53,792 nucleotides of DNA, taken from positions 1-53,792 of the forward strand of contig JAFXTE010000085.1 of NCBI GenBank assembly GCA_017525245.1. Reading direction: 5' to 3'. Origin of the DNA: Bacteroidales bacterium. Its GTDB lineage: Bacteria; Bacteroidota; Bacteroidia; Bacteroidales; WCHB1-69. Below, piece after piece: positions 44,901-51,938 of the stretch. The position numbers were made by a program, and so were the translations under genes. The notes below the pieces were generated by a model that was given only the letters and a program-made list of their open reading frames with translations, was not told the DNA's origin and made no database searches. Within the stretch, counting starts at the first letter, position 1; each line of letters starts with the position of its first letter.

Positions 44901-47900
44901 ATCTTTCACCTCCTGCACATTATACTGATGATCAGGGAATGTGATCAGTGTTTCGGTATTATAGGGGAGACTCGGTATGGTCAAGGTATCCTGCCATTGC
45001 TCGGTTGCGCCAACCACGTTCAGATACACCTGCACATTGCTCTGACCCAAAGCACCTTCATTCTTCACCAAAGCGCTCACCACGCCACGCATTGAGTATT
45101 CGGTGGGGGTTTCACCAGCACCGTAAATCTTGGTCACCGACACATCGTTATCGTAGAGGTTACGTACACGGATGCGGTCGATATTGATGTTATTACCACC
45201 CTTGGCGGCAGCATCAAAGGCTATATAGACACATTCATTTGACACGTAGTTGGCCAAGTCAAAGGTATATAATTGCCATTCCGGGGTGGTTGCCGTCTGT
45301 TTGTATCGTTTCAGAAGCGCTGTTGTCTGACCTTGCGGAATCAGATTCGTATAAGTGACACCTCCATCGGTGGAAATTTTCACTGTAACACCTTCATCCG
45401 GTTTGTTAGAGGTGTTGTCATGTGCAAACCACAGTTCCAAGATAGGATTCACTGAGTTTGTCAAGGTCACCACCGGCAAGATAGCGCGCGACACCGTACT
45501 GGTGCTGAAGTTCTTGGAGTTGAAGAAGAGACGGCCTATACCGTAAACAGGGGCTATGGTAGGATTCACGCCTGTTCCGTTTTGGAACGTCCAGTTACCG
45601 GCGCCGGAAATCTGCTGGATAGTCCAAGTCTGTTGTGTACCATTGCTGAAATCCTCTTCATAGTCAGGAACAATCGTTTCCAAGACGAACACCTGACTCA
45701 ACGTGTCGTTACTATGGTTGTTGTCGCCTGAAGTGTTGATGATGATTTGGAAATCCACCGCTTGGTTCGCAGGGATGCTCACGTTCTGAAGCAGCACTTG
45801 TGTAATGCTGTTCAAAGCCGTGACAGAACCTGTATTTATTGTAAAGTTCTGATCCAGGTTCATGGCTGTGGAGTGCAGGTGGATGACCGCTTGGTTGCTG
45901 GCAAAGTTGATTGTTTGCGCACCTTTGTTGGTGATGGCGACGGCGATGTCATACGACGGTTGCGGACATTCGCCTAAAGCAGGGCTCACCAGTGCAGTGA
46001 GAGCCGCGTCAATAGAGGGGATTGCATCCGCATACGCACCCATGTAGGTGACTTCTGAACGGTTGATTCCACGAATATCTGTCAGAACAGCATTGTTGCG
46101 CCAGCACTCCAATTCAGTGAAAGAGGTGGGCAGCAACGACTGCGTGACATTTGCAAAAGGAGGAAGATAAGAGATGCTGTGGGAAAGCGTCGTATCGGCA
46201 GCCTCCAGTTCAGCGACAGTGTTTCTCGGCACAGTTTTGTAAGCCACAACACCAGAACCGGAAATGAAATCATTATAACGGCCCGAAGCTTTCGTTGTAC
46301 CGTTCAAATAGAGCGGATAATCCGTGCGGTCGCTGCAAACCACCTGATTCAGTAACAAGTTATTATACAGTCTGGTGGCTTGGTTTCCAGTAGTGGATAT
46401 ATGTAATGCCGCGGAATTGCTGAACGGAGCGTCCGATTTTGCCAAGAAGCTGTTGTTAATTATCTGGAGAGCATTGCTGTTGTTGATTTGCACTGCATAA
46501 CTGTTAGCAGCAGTCACCGGATAGAGAATCACCTCGTTGTTATACAGGTAACCCGTGATATTGTTCGTGGAAGAGCTGGCGGTGAGATAGATACCCGCAG
46601 TTCCGTTGCCCACATGGACACGGTTATTACGGACATAGAAATCCGCTGAATTGGCGGCATTGCCCAAATAGATACCGTATTCCAACTTGAGAACAGAATC
46701 CACAGTGTTGTTGTTAATGTCGGCTCCCACCGGGTAGTTCGAATAAATGCCGGTGAAATTCTGCGGGTTGGAAGAACTCACCTGTTTGATATGGTTGTTG
46801 GTAATCGAACCATTGGTGTAGTTTGTATAAATACCTCTATAACATGAAGTTATATTACATCTTTCAATAGTAACCATATTTTTGCGGGTATTGGAACCCA
46901 CATAATGGACACCGAAATTGCCACCCGTTATCGTACAGTTGCGAATGGTTATAGTGTCGGGATAAAAAGCGGCCGTGTTGGGGACAGCTGTCGTACGGCT
47001 GACGGCGCTGCTGGTTATATCTGTGGAATGGGTGTTGTATGCCGTGATTTTACAACCTTCAAAAAGAATGTTGGTGCTTCCGTTCCCGCGCACAACCACA
47101 CCACGGGAAGGTGTTGCGGTTTCATTTCCTTGTATGGTCAGGTTCTTGAAAATGTAATCCTTCACATTCACAAGAGTAACGGCACCAAAGGTATTGGCAC
47201 CCGCATCTGTTTGGTTGTTAGTGACAATCACCGTATTCACGTCATCGCCTTGGAAGGTAATGGTGTTCACCGCAGACTGTCCGATATAGTTCACGTCAAA
47301 GTCAAAGTCGGTATAAGTACCCGGCCGCAGATGGAAGACAACCGGACCACCCAGACCGCAGAAGTCCAAGGCTTCCTTGACCGCTTGCATATTCGCGAAA
47401 TCGGGATTGGTTCCGCCCACGGTATAATCTCCTCGCAACAGGCTGTCGCAGGAATAGGGGGCAATCCGGATAGTATCGTTGGCGTGGAAACCATCAGTCT
47501 GTCCGTTACGGGTGTTCACATAGACGGTCACATAGTTATAACCATGCCTCGGCGCGAACGAGCCCAAAGAAAGTGAGGACGGAATGTCAAAACAGATGTC
47601 TCCGGTCCAAGACGAGGTGTTGGTGTGGAACAACGCGCCGTTCTCGTCACGAACCTCTATCGTGAACGTACCCGAAGTCATGGTAGATGTACCGGGCGAG
47701 TTGATAGCATCGCTTCGGTTAGTAAAATAAACTACGACGTTCTGCGCGGTGTCTGTGATCAGGCAGTGCGGCATCGAATTGAGGCTATCAAGTCGAATAT
47801 CATTTTGGTGAATATCGGTGTAGTTATGGTGTGCCACGAGGAATGTGTCGAAGCGGGTATTGCTTCCGTGGGTGTCCTCCAGATAGATATGGTAGTAGAT

Positions 47901-48935
47901 GGTATCCTGATAACAGATGCTGGGCAACACCCACTGTGCCTGGATAGTGTGGCCGCTGGCATTCAGCACATTGCTGGTGAAAGCGTCAGTATTCGGGACA
48001 ATGACCGTCGAACCGCTGTTGATTTCATAGCTGAACTGGACGAGAGAGGTTTCAATAGTGTCATTGTCAAAAAGGGTGGCCTTGATAGTGTAAGGACCCA
48101 CATTGTTGGTAAAGGAGCTGTTAGTGTTATAGAAGAAGGGGGCGACCATAGTGATTTTCGGGCGAATCAACTCACAATTGGAGAGGCGGACGAAAATATT
48201 GTCAATATACCATCCTGCACAGACATCGGTTCCTGACGTGGAAGGGGAAGTCTTGTTCAAACGCCACTGGAAACGGAAATGGGTGGGGTTGGTTCCCTCG
48301 ACGAAAATCTTTGAGGTCAGGTCTATCATCTCATGACGCCACCATGTGTCGTTGTTAGGAACAGCCGTGAGGGAGTTTGAGTTCCAGATGGAATACATTT
48401 TATCCGACAGGGCGCCACCACTGAAAGCAGCGTTAGTAGTGCTTTTCGCATCTCCATAATAGAATTCGCTGTTACTGGCAAAGTTCAGCATTTTCCACTG
48501 TCCCCAGTTGTAGTTCCCATATTCGTCAAACCCTTCGGCCACCTGATAATACAAAGTGGCATTGTCCAAGTAGTTGACCTTACAAATATGGTCGAAATCA
48601 ATGTACACATAATTGACATCAAGACCTGGTGATGACAGCGGTATTGCATCTGTGGATGCCTGCGAGTTACCAGCTGAAGAATATACCGGTGAGTGGAAGG
48701 AATGAACCGGCGACTTATACAACGGTAAATTGTTCCAAGTGGATTCATACGTTTGATCCGGACCGACAAGTCGCCAGTCGCCAAGTGCTCCGCCGCCTGC
48801 AGGCAAATGGGATGAGGTCATCTTGACAGAATCACCTTCGAAATTCTCCCTATAAACAGTAGAGGTATCCATTGGCTGCGCCAACAGCAACATTGGAAAC
48901 ATAATGACCAAAAGAACAAGTAATCTCTTTTTCAT
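38940..48935 (-). CDS. Giant T9SS-secreted adhesin-like protein, 3331 residues
   Basis: Signal peptide (LLVLLVIMFPMLLLAQ), then an N-terminal MAM/jelly-roll-like domain (about 25-255, VYIDFDHICKVNYLDN, GWYIDNIFVRLS). A parallel beta-helix covers about 500-970 (IFKNLTIQGN, ITIRNCTITGGNFGVHYVG, SITNNHIKQVS). Repeated CARDB-type Ig modules follow (HDVALLELAHPVTNCDLGHEHLKVR, YDVETQELLEPVTGCALYDEHIKVQ, YDLSTDELIYPVSYQCL). Two copies of a ~200-residue unit share YYYSGRIESDG/YYATANPG, QTGWFYFDMVTPFNF/QQGWVGFAVTGGFDF and a Cys-rich end. A GEVED-type module (KAYIDYNRNGVFTDPGEEVFSF) lies near 2715. The final 75 residues (NEPNPAVTATRIPYSMP...GVYYYTLRYKDIVLTKKMVVER) are a type A T9SS sorting domain. Probably a surface adhesin; ligand unknown. 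Confidence 0.9.
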   Translation of the reverse strand: MKKRLLVLLVIMFPMLLLAQPMDTSTVYRENFEGDSVKMTSSHLPAGGGALGDWRLVGPDQTYESTWNNLPLYKSPVHSFHSPVYSSAGNSQASTDAIPLSSPGLDVNYVYIDFDHICKVNYLDNATLYYQVAEGFDEYGNYNWGQWKMLNFASNSEFYYGDAKSTTNAAFSGGALSDKMYSIWNSNSLTAVPNNDTWWRHEMIDLTSKIFVEGTNPTHFRFQWRLNKTSPSTSGTDVCAGWYIDNIFVRLSNCELIRPKITMVAPFFYNTNSSFTNNVGPYTIKATLFDNDTIETSLVQFSYEINSGSTVIVPNTDAFTSNVLNASGHTIQAQWVLPSICYQDTIYYHIYLEDTHGSNTRFDTFLVAHHNYTDIHQNDIRLDSLNSMPHCLITDTAQNVVVYFTNRSDAINSPGTSTMTSGTFTIEVRDENGALFHTNTSSWTGDICFDIPSSLSLGSFAPRHGYNYVTVYVNTRNGQTDGFHANDTIRIAPYSCDSLLRGDYTVGGTNPDFANMQAVKEALDFCGLGGPVVFHLRPGTYTDFDFDVNYIGQSAVNTITFQGDDVNTVIVTNNQTDAGANTFGAVTLVNVKDYIFKNLTIQGNETATPSRGVVVRGNGSTNILFEGCKITAYNTHSTDITSSAVSRTTAVPNTAAFYPDTITIRNCTITGGNFGVHYVGSNTRKNMVTIERCNITSCYRGIYTNYTNGSITNNHIKQVSSSNPQNFTGIYSNYPVGADINNNTVDSVLKLEYGIYLGNAANSADFYVRNNRVHVGNGTAGIYLTASSSTNNITGYLYNNEVILYPVTAANSYAVQINNSNALQIINNSFLAKSDAPFSNSAALHISTTGNQATRLYNNLLLNQVVCSDRTDYPLYLNGTTKASGRYNDFISGSGVVAYKTVPRNTVAELEAADTTLSHSISYLPPFANVTQSLLPTSFTELECWRNNAVLTDIRGINRSEVTYMGAYADAIPSIDAALTALVSPALGECPQPSYDIAVAITNKGAQTINFASNQAVIHLHSTAMNLDQNFTINTGSVTALNSITQVLLQNVSIPANQAVDFQIIINTSGDNNHSNDTLSQVFVLETIVPDYEEDFSNGTQQTWTIQQISGAGNWTFQNGTGVNPTIAPVYGIGRLFFNSKNFSTSTVSRAILPVVTLTNSVNPILELWFAHDNTSNKPDEGVTVKISTDGGVTYTNLIPQGQTTALLKRYKQTATTPEWQLYTFDLANYVSNECVYIAFDAAAKGGNNINIDRIRVRNLYDNDVSVTKIYGAGETPTEYSMRGVVSALVKNEGALGQSNVQVYLNVVGATEQWQDTLTIPSLPYNTETLITFPDHQYNVQEVKDVEVRAADDQHNINNTQHWRMVTTQNAATIADTTTDIVLLGDYTSIIRPCVRYKTNEELAVTAVKYYYDQTYIADPENGFKAFVADAAGNILATSELVDFSTLQQGAWNTIPIYNFALTNTIGEFYVGLEMFAHGNYLVAQVESPLRDSTFYYLQNGTYVPQTSGRFMIGAVVDTPFVHDVALLELAHPVTNCDLGHEHLKVRITNNGTADIVPPIQLHYTINGGAVVTEAFTDTLHSHETTLFTFASDYDFTNHLISYDSNYIINVWSTKLAQDRLTFNDSLNVLVVSRGKSPLPIAPDTVIVNYHTSTTLSAQLPASIQQGVIGWYTSTGYESWNLLGYSPTYTTPLIYFDTTYYATANPGTVDDVIVGTGTASGTDPFTFSNGYSRGRVLYLAQEIGAYGTITSFALNVKTAANAAGADGIPMKIYMKCTEDNVFNSTNVNWEDEINNATLVVDDRVFFDQTGWFYFDMVTPFNFNSGNLVIFTETNCADYCTGTGSQCNNCGPYVSGSPTTGYPSFAKTNSPAGTTLCQKKAGNSESQMIGAYSNVNARPNVRFTVANLECGSEKVPIRLHVPDIPTYDVETQELLEPVTGCALYDEHIKVQVKNMLNISVPANKVVVHAVFNGSEITHVVAEEFAPEEVKIVEFSTPFDFSAPTTDITFNYTIYTTLNNEAVVYTGNDTISGNFVSWRTAYLPDSIVYMGTYTNPYDILQPDDRPTDINQYNFYANETDATPIYTSTTAHPYYTTPDLYDTAVYWMTGTTKNGSAAQGNHNCVTKRIKVIVNVFHPQYDLSTDELIYPVSYQCLTSLNPNLQVSVTNQDTASTSVIPAGTFNLNAQFTGSANVNGVSLINDPVASLVQDTITFDNGMNLGSSTQNRIYQYVIYTTPAEASMPVYTLNDTIYGTMYIPALPVAPQPLTYTVPYGGTQTVTPGTSALNYFYFYENANDEQAMAEGSSFITEPIFAPTTYYYSGRIESDGFNAPVIAGTGNDHSDVMFTFSKGHSYAKMLYNKEDMGGAEGRIDSIFFQVSTAETNGIPIPMKFWLKDTTNVQAIATGNKSINWAAETADATLVFDGEIALDQQGWVGFAVTGGFDFNGEGLLLFAEHDCGGNSCLNTYGINPVPKFSNSSTSGNRAYIYSNNNPVSGAPSFSGKNKRVNTKFKMNYTCESPKATITINTTVPQQDVGVVAITAPVSQSNSFTANENVTVTLQNFGSQAASNIPVSYQLANGTPVTQNYSGSIASGATATMTFNTQADLTSVYLPTPFSAYTALTGDTYPDNDTTTILLSAEDPCPSRPLSSHDGAHITNVTMGSLNNGTGTPYTNHSAAPGDGMYTDYTQTVAPVTLILGQEYALSVTHAFTASTTKTVHKKAYIDYNRNGVFTDPGEEVFSFPSIPAGDTNAVTTGFVNVPTTATAGYSRMRVICSTVALTSSGNNANSPCGFFNGDGETEEYAVLLSPPMEVDLGIPVILHPDGEVCADTNAIMRINVRNYGTASQTLTTDNPVTLTATITGAVPATYTKVVDNATLSPNSEITVEIPNVNLSVPGQYHVDVVLTYAGDQYMTNNTRGIDASVSNIPVEQLPFVEPFNPQNTDLTNPQLAAGWEVTSEANNYVWKETVGASAHNNTGGGPAHDHTFAGTYQENLGGYVSIPGQNNNANSGIYSKWTSLTSGCINMHYRNGYPSELNFYKYFADKSGADFVMRVETGSGSHYQTIAQFTKADGGQIGGNDEWNDTLLVLHTVDEVARLRFTVTNQYKLIDPSIDDIDLIVGRPDMAVKRIVYPEPESDTTGCLGLNSIMSPVVELYNNGNSAVEAFDVEFKVGVGNDIVTATEHITHHLEPGESLEYTSTNEFVVTDLTHLWQVWATVIIPDDKYEYNNNKRVVTCTDVSVPEYEGENGVNLGQNEPNPAVTATRIPYSMPVAGKVSFEITTADGKVVYTTTEEAERGDNYLDISTANLSNGVYYYTLRYKDIVLTKKMVVER

Positions 48936-49083
48936 ATTTTTATGCTTTTTATTATTCTACTATATTGACAATCAATTTAATATATCTCTTTTTATATAAT
49001 AATTCAAGCCTATTTTCCTTTTTGCAGAAAAGTGGGTGAAACACAACAAAACCTATCCCACTTTAATTTACAAAATAAGGTGG

Positions 49084-49091
49084 CAAAGATA
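49084..49091 (-). promoter_or_regulatory. -7 box for the giant adhesin gene
   Basis: The minus strand reads TATCTTTG followed by CCACC; it would give a leader of about 140 nt. The region 48936-49083 is A/T-rich and shows no other gene. Confidence 0.5.
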
Positions 49092-49124
49092 TAAAAAATT
49101 ATGTAAAGTCGGAAAAAAAAGTTT

Positions 49125-50054
49125 CTATCCGTGTAAAATTTCTTCGCATTCTTTCAGCGTGGTCGCTGACATCAATTTGATACGTTTTGGCTTGAAATTG
49201 AAGACTCCCCGAAAATAACCGGCATACATGGTGCGCATTTCGATTACAGCGACCCGTTCCCCCTTTTCCCGCTCGTTTTCGCGCAGATGACGCATAACCA
49301 AAGAGACCCGCTCCCCATAATCGGGTTCCTGACAAGGTTCGCCGCTCCTCAGCGACTTAATCTGACGGAAAATCCACGGATTACCAATGGCAGCACGGCC
49401 AATCATAATGGCATCCACACCGTAGCGTGCTTGGTATTCCAATGCTTTTTCGGCACTGTTGATGTCACCATTTCCAATGACAGGAATATGCATTCTGGGG
49501 TTGTTCTTTACCTCCCCGATAAGCGTCCAGTCGGCTTCTCCCCCATATTGTTGAGCCCGGGTTCGCCCGTGTATGGCAATCGCCTGGATTCCAACATCCT
49601 GCAGTCTTTCCGCCACTTCCACAATGGGTTTGTCGGCACTCTCCCACCCCAGCCTGGTTTTCACGGTCACAGGCAAATCCACCGCCTTGACAACCGCCGA
49701 AGTGAGTGCTACCATCTTCGGTATATCCTGTAAGATAGCGGCTCCCGCACCCTTACTCACAATCTTCTTGACTGGGCAGCCCCAATTAATATCGATGAAA
49801 TCCGGATGAAAAGCCGCCGCGTGCTGTGCTGCTGAGACCAACGCTGCTTCATTGCTGCCAAAGATTTGTACACCGTATGGGCGTTCCCCTTCTGTGAAAT
49901 CCATTTTCCGGATACTTTTCTCCACGTCCCGTGACAAAGCATCGGACGAAACAAATTCCGAAATCAGGACATCCGCTCCATATTCCTTGCAAATACGACG
50001 GAACGCACCGTCTGTAACCCCTTCCATCGGAGCCAAATAAACGGGGAAATCCAT
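49125..50054 (-). CDS. dusB: tRNA-dihydrouridine synthase (DusB-like)
   Basis: A 309-residue FMN enzyme that reduces uridines in tRNA D-loops. Motifs: VYLAPMEGVTDGAFRRICKEYGAD, FIDINWGCPVKKIVSKGAGAAIL (catalytic Cys), VTVKTRLGW, AIAIHGRTRAQQYGGEADW, VIGNGDI and GVDAIMIGRAAIGNPWIF. ATG 50054 (MDFPVYLAP) is chosen: a -7 box at 50094-50101 would leave only about 3 nt before the ATG at 50084, and the family usually starts just before this strand. The open frame reaching 50321 runs through the divergent promoter and is not used. Which Dus subtype it is cannot be settled by eye. Confidence 0.88.
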   Translation of the reverse strand: MDFPVYLAPMEGVTDGAFRRICKEYGADVLISEFVSSDALSRDVEKSIRKMDFTEGERPYGVQIFGSNEAALVSAAQHAAAFHPDFIDINWGCPVKKIVSKGAGAAILQDIPKMVALTSAVVKAVDLPVTVKTRLGWESADKPIVEVAERLQDVGIQAIAIHGRTRAQQYGGEADWTLIGEVKNNPRMHIPVIGNGDINSAEKALEYQARYGVDAIMIGRAAIGNPWIFRQIKSLRSGEPCQEPDYGERVSLVMRHLRENEREKGERVAVIEMRTMYAGYFRGVFNFKPKRIKLMSATTLKECEEILHG

Positions 50055-50093
50055 CTTTCGCAAAAAATCAATTATCATTGTCATTTCAGGCGG

Positions 50094-50101
50094 CAAAAAT
50101 A
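50094..50101 (-). promoter_or_regulatory. -7 box for dus
   Basis: The minus strand reads TATTTTTG followed by CCGCC. It lies back to back with the plus-strand box at 50109, 7 bases apart. Confidence 0.55.
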
Positions 50102-50108
50102 ATTTTTT

Positions 50109-50116
50109 TATCTTTG
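50109..50116 (+). promoter_or_regulatory. -7 box for the coiled-coil gene and folD
   Basis: TATCTTTG followed by CCG; predicted leader is about 33 nt to ATG 50155. Confidence 0.6.
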
Positions 50117-50154
50117 CCGTTTGAAATTTCAAAATCTTAAAAATTAATAAAACA

Positions 50155-50970
50155 ATGAAAAAGTTATTTGCATTCTTAATTTTGGTTTTCTTATTTGGTT
50201 CATTATCAGCCCAAAAGGTCAACGAAACCGTCACATTGTTCGGTAAAGACCAACTTACCGGATTCTCCACAAACATTTCACAAGCCACTCCCGAAATTGT
50301 GGAACAGACCCTCGCCAACAAATTTGAAAAAGATTTTTTATTAAAAGGTTCGAAGAAAAAAGGCTATTATGTGTATATGAACCAACCGTGTCCAGCCTTT
50401 GGAGATGCCCGTTATGACGTGTATTTCAACACCACTGAAGTTGGTAAAAAGAAGAACAAGTCCACACAAGTCACCCTTGTGGTCTCTACCGGCAACCAGA
50501 ACTGCATCTCTTTCTCAAATGACCCCCGCACATCCAGAAACATTGTCTCTTTCCTTGAAGCTCTCTCCAGCGATGTGGAAGCCTATAAAAAAACATTGAG
50601 AATCAACGAATTAAAAGAAACAATAGCATCTCTTGAAAAGGATAAAGTTTCTTTGGAAAAAGATCAGGAGAAAGTTCAGGAGAAAGTCAATAAGACTAAC
50701 GAGGAAATGCAAGCCAACGTGGCCACGGTAGAAGCCAAAACCGCAGAAATCGCCAAACTTCAGGAGAACTACTCCGAAACGCACAATCCTACGGTGAAAG
50801 AGCAGATTTCCAAAGCCGCCAAAGAGAAACAATCACTTCAAAAATCACAATCCAGTATGCAGAAATCCCTTCTCAAAATGAATGAAAACCTGCATAAAAA
50901 CGACAAAAAACGGGATGAAATCATAAAACTCATTGAAGAAAAGAGAGCTGAACTCCAGAAAATCCAATAA
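50155..50970 (+). CDS. Secreted coiled-coil protein
   Basis: A 271-residue protein with signal peptide (LFAFLILVFLFGSLSAQ). The N-terminal part (about 20-145) is a globular domain with YYVYMNQPCPAFGDARYDVYF and SFSNDPRTSRNIVSFLEALS. From about 145 to the end it is a long Lys/Glu-rich coiled coil (LKETIASLEKDKVSLEKDQEK ... LIEEKRAELQKIQ) broken by a short NYSETHNPTVKEQ turn. No catalytic motif or known family. It may be a periplasmic structural protein. folD begins 10 bases later, suggesting cotranscription. Confidence 0.65.
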   Translation: MKKLFAFLILVFLFGSLSAQKVNETVTLFGKDQLTGFSTNISQATPEIVEQTLANKFEKDFLLKGSKKKGYYVYMNQPCPAFGDARYDVYFNTTEVGKKKNKSTQVTLVVSTGNQNCISFSNDPRTSRNIVSFLEALSSDVEAYKKTLRINELKETIASLEKDKVSLEKDQEKVQEKVNKTNEEMQANVATVEAKTAEIAKLQENYSETHNPTVKEQISKAAKEKQSLQKSQSSMQKSLLKMNENLHKNDKKRDEIIKLIEEKRAELQKIQ

Positions 50971-50980
50971 CAAAAGACCC

Positions 50981-51859
50981 ATGGCAACTATCATTGACGG
51001 AAAACTGATTTCCGAAAACATCAAAACAGAAATTGCCCTTTCTGTTAAAGAATTGTTGGACAAAGGATTACGAGCCCCTCACTTGGCTGCTGTCATTGCC
51101 GGCGACGATGGTGCGGCACTCAGCTATGTGAGCAGCATTGAGAAACAGTGCAAGGGCGTGGGATTCATCTCCTCTGTTTACCATCTTTCCGCAAACACCA
51201 CGGAAGAGGAATTCCTGTCCACAATAGACTTTCTGAACCAAGACGAAGAAATCGACGGCTACATCATCCAGATGCCACTGCCGAAACAAATCTCCGTGGA
51301 CAAAGTGACAGCGCGTGTAGCTCCCGAAAAGGACATGGATTGCTTCCACCCTACAAACATGGGTAACCTGTTGTTGGGTAAAGACTGCTATCTGCCTGCC
51401 ACTCCTCACGGGATCATTGAACTGATCCAACGGAGCAATATCGAGACCAATGGCAAGAATTGCGTCATTGTGGGCCGCAGCAATATCGTGGGCAAACCGT
51501 TAGCGATGCTGATGCTCCAGAAAAGCATCAACGCCACCGTGACCGTGTGCCACAGCCGTACCCAGAATCTGAAGCAAGTATGCCAACGCGCTGACATCCT
51601 GATCGTTGCCATCGGACAGCCAGAGATGATCACCGCCGATTATGTGAAGGAGGGTGCCACCGTAATTGATGTGGGTATCCACCGCATTGAAGCTCCGGAA
51701 CTTCCCAAAGGCTACCGGCTGTGCGGAGATGTTCTCTACGAAGAGGTTTCCAAGAAATGCGGTGCTATCACTCCCGTTCCAGGCGGAACAGGCTCTATGA
51801 CCACCGCCTGCCTGCTGCAAAACACACTGAAGGCTCGATTGTTGAAAATCAACGAATAA
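50981..51859 (+). CDS. folD: FolD-like methylene-THF dehydrogenase/cyclohydrolase with altered active site
   Basis: A 292-residue protein, full length for FolD (ATG 50981, MATIIDGK). Family blocks are present: IIQMPLPKQI, APEKDMDCFHP, CVIVGRSNIVGKPLAMLML (NADP-binding), TVTVCHSRT and TPVPGG. Several key positions differ. The YxxxK motif reads YVSSI (I53), where E. coli Lys54 and human Lys56 catalyse cyclohydrolysis. The usual D-G-F-H-P is D-C-F-H-P, and P-V-P-G-G-V-G-P-M-T is P-V-P-G-G-T-G-S-M-T. The Gln of QMPLP and the Asp of DMDCF are kept. So it may lack cyclohydrolase activity. The frame is intact, with no sign of decay. Confidence 0.85.
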   Translation: MATIIDGKLISENIKTEIALSVKELLDKGLRAPHLAAVIAGDDGAALSYVSSIEKQCKGVGFISSVYHLSANTTEEEFLSTIDFLNQDEEIDGYIIQMPLPKQISVDKVTARVAPEKDMDCFHPTNMGNLLLGKDCYLPATPHGIIELIQRSNIETNGKNCVIVGRSNIVGKPLAMLMLQKSINATVTVCHSRTQNLKQVCQRADILIVAIGQPEMITADYVKEGATVIDVGIHRIEAPELPKGYRLCGDVLYEEVSKKCGAITPVPGGTGSMTTACLLQNTLKARLLKINE

Positions 51860-51898
51860 CGACCTTGCCTTAGGGAATTTTAGCAACGTGAAAAAATT

Positions 51899-51932
51899 GT
51901 AGGGACGTATGCGATACGCCCCTATTTTTTTT
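51899..51932. terminator. Hairpin with T-run between folD and the FISUMP gene
   Basis: TAGGG-A-CGTAT - GCG - ATACG-C-CCCTA stem (one internal mismatch) followed by eight T. It ends converging transcripts. The outer sequence GTAGGGACG resembles the palindrome family GTAGAGACG. Confidence 0.8.
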
Positions 51933-51938
51933 ACAAAA

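Noticed and set aside
39378-47576. Many plus-strand frames of 60-265 codons opposite the giant adhesin
   Set aside because: All lie within the 3331-residue minus-strand gene, which has consistent domains and no frame breaks.
50055-50321. Longer dus N-terminus from an upstream in-frame start
   Set aside because: It would run through the divergent promoter boxes and into the coding region of the coiled-coil gene; the added residues do not resemble Dus.
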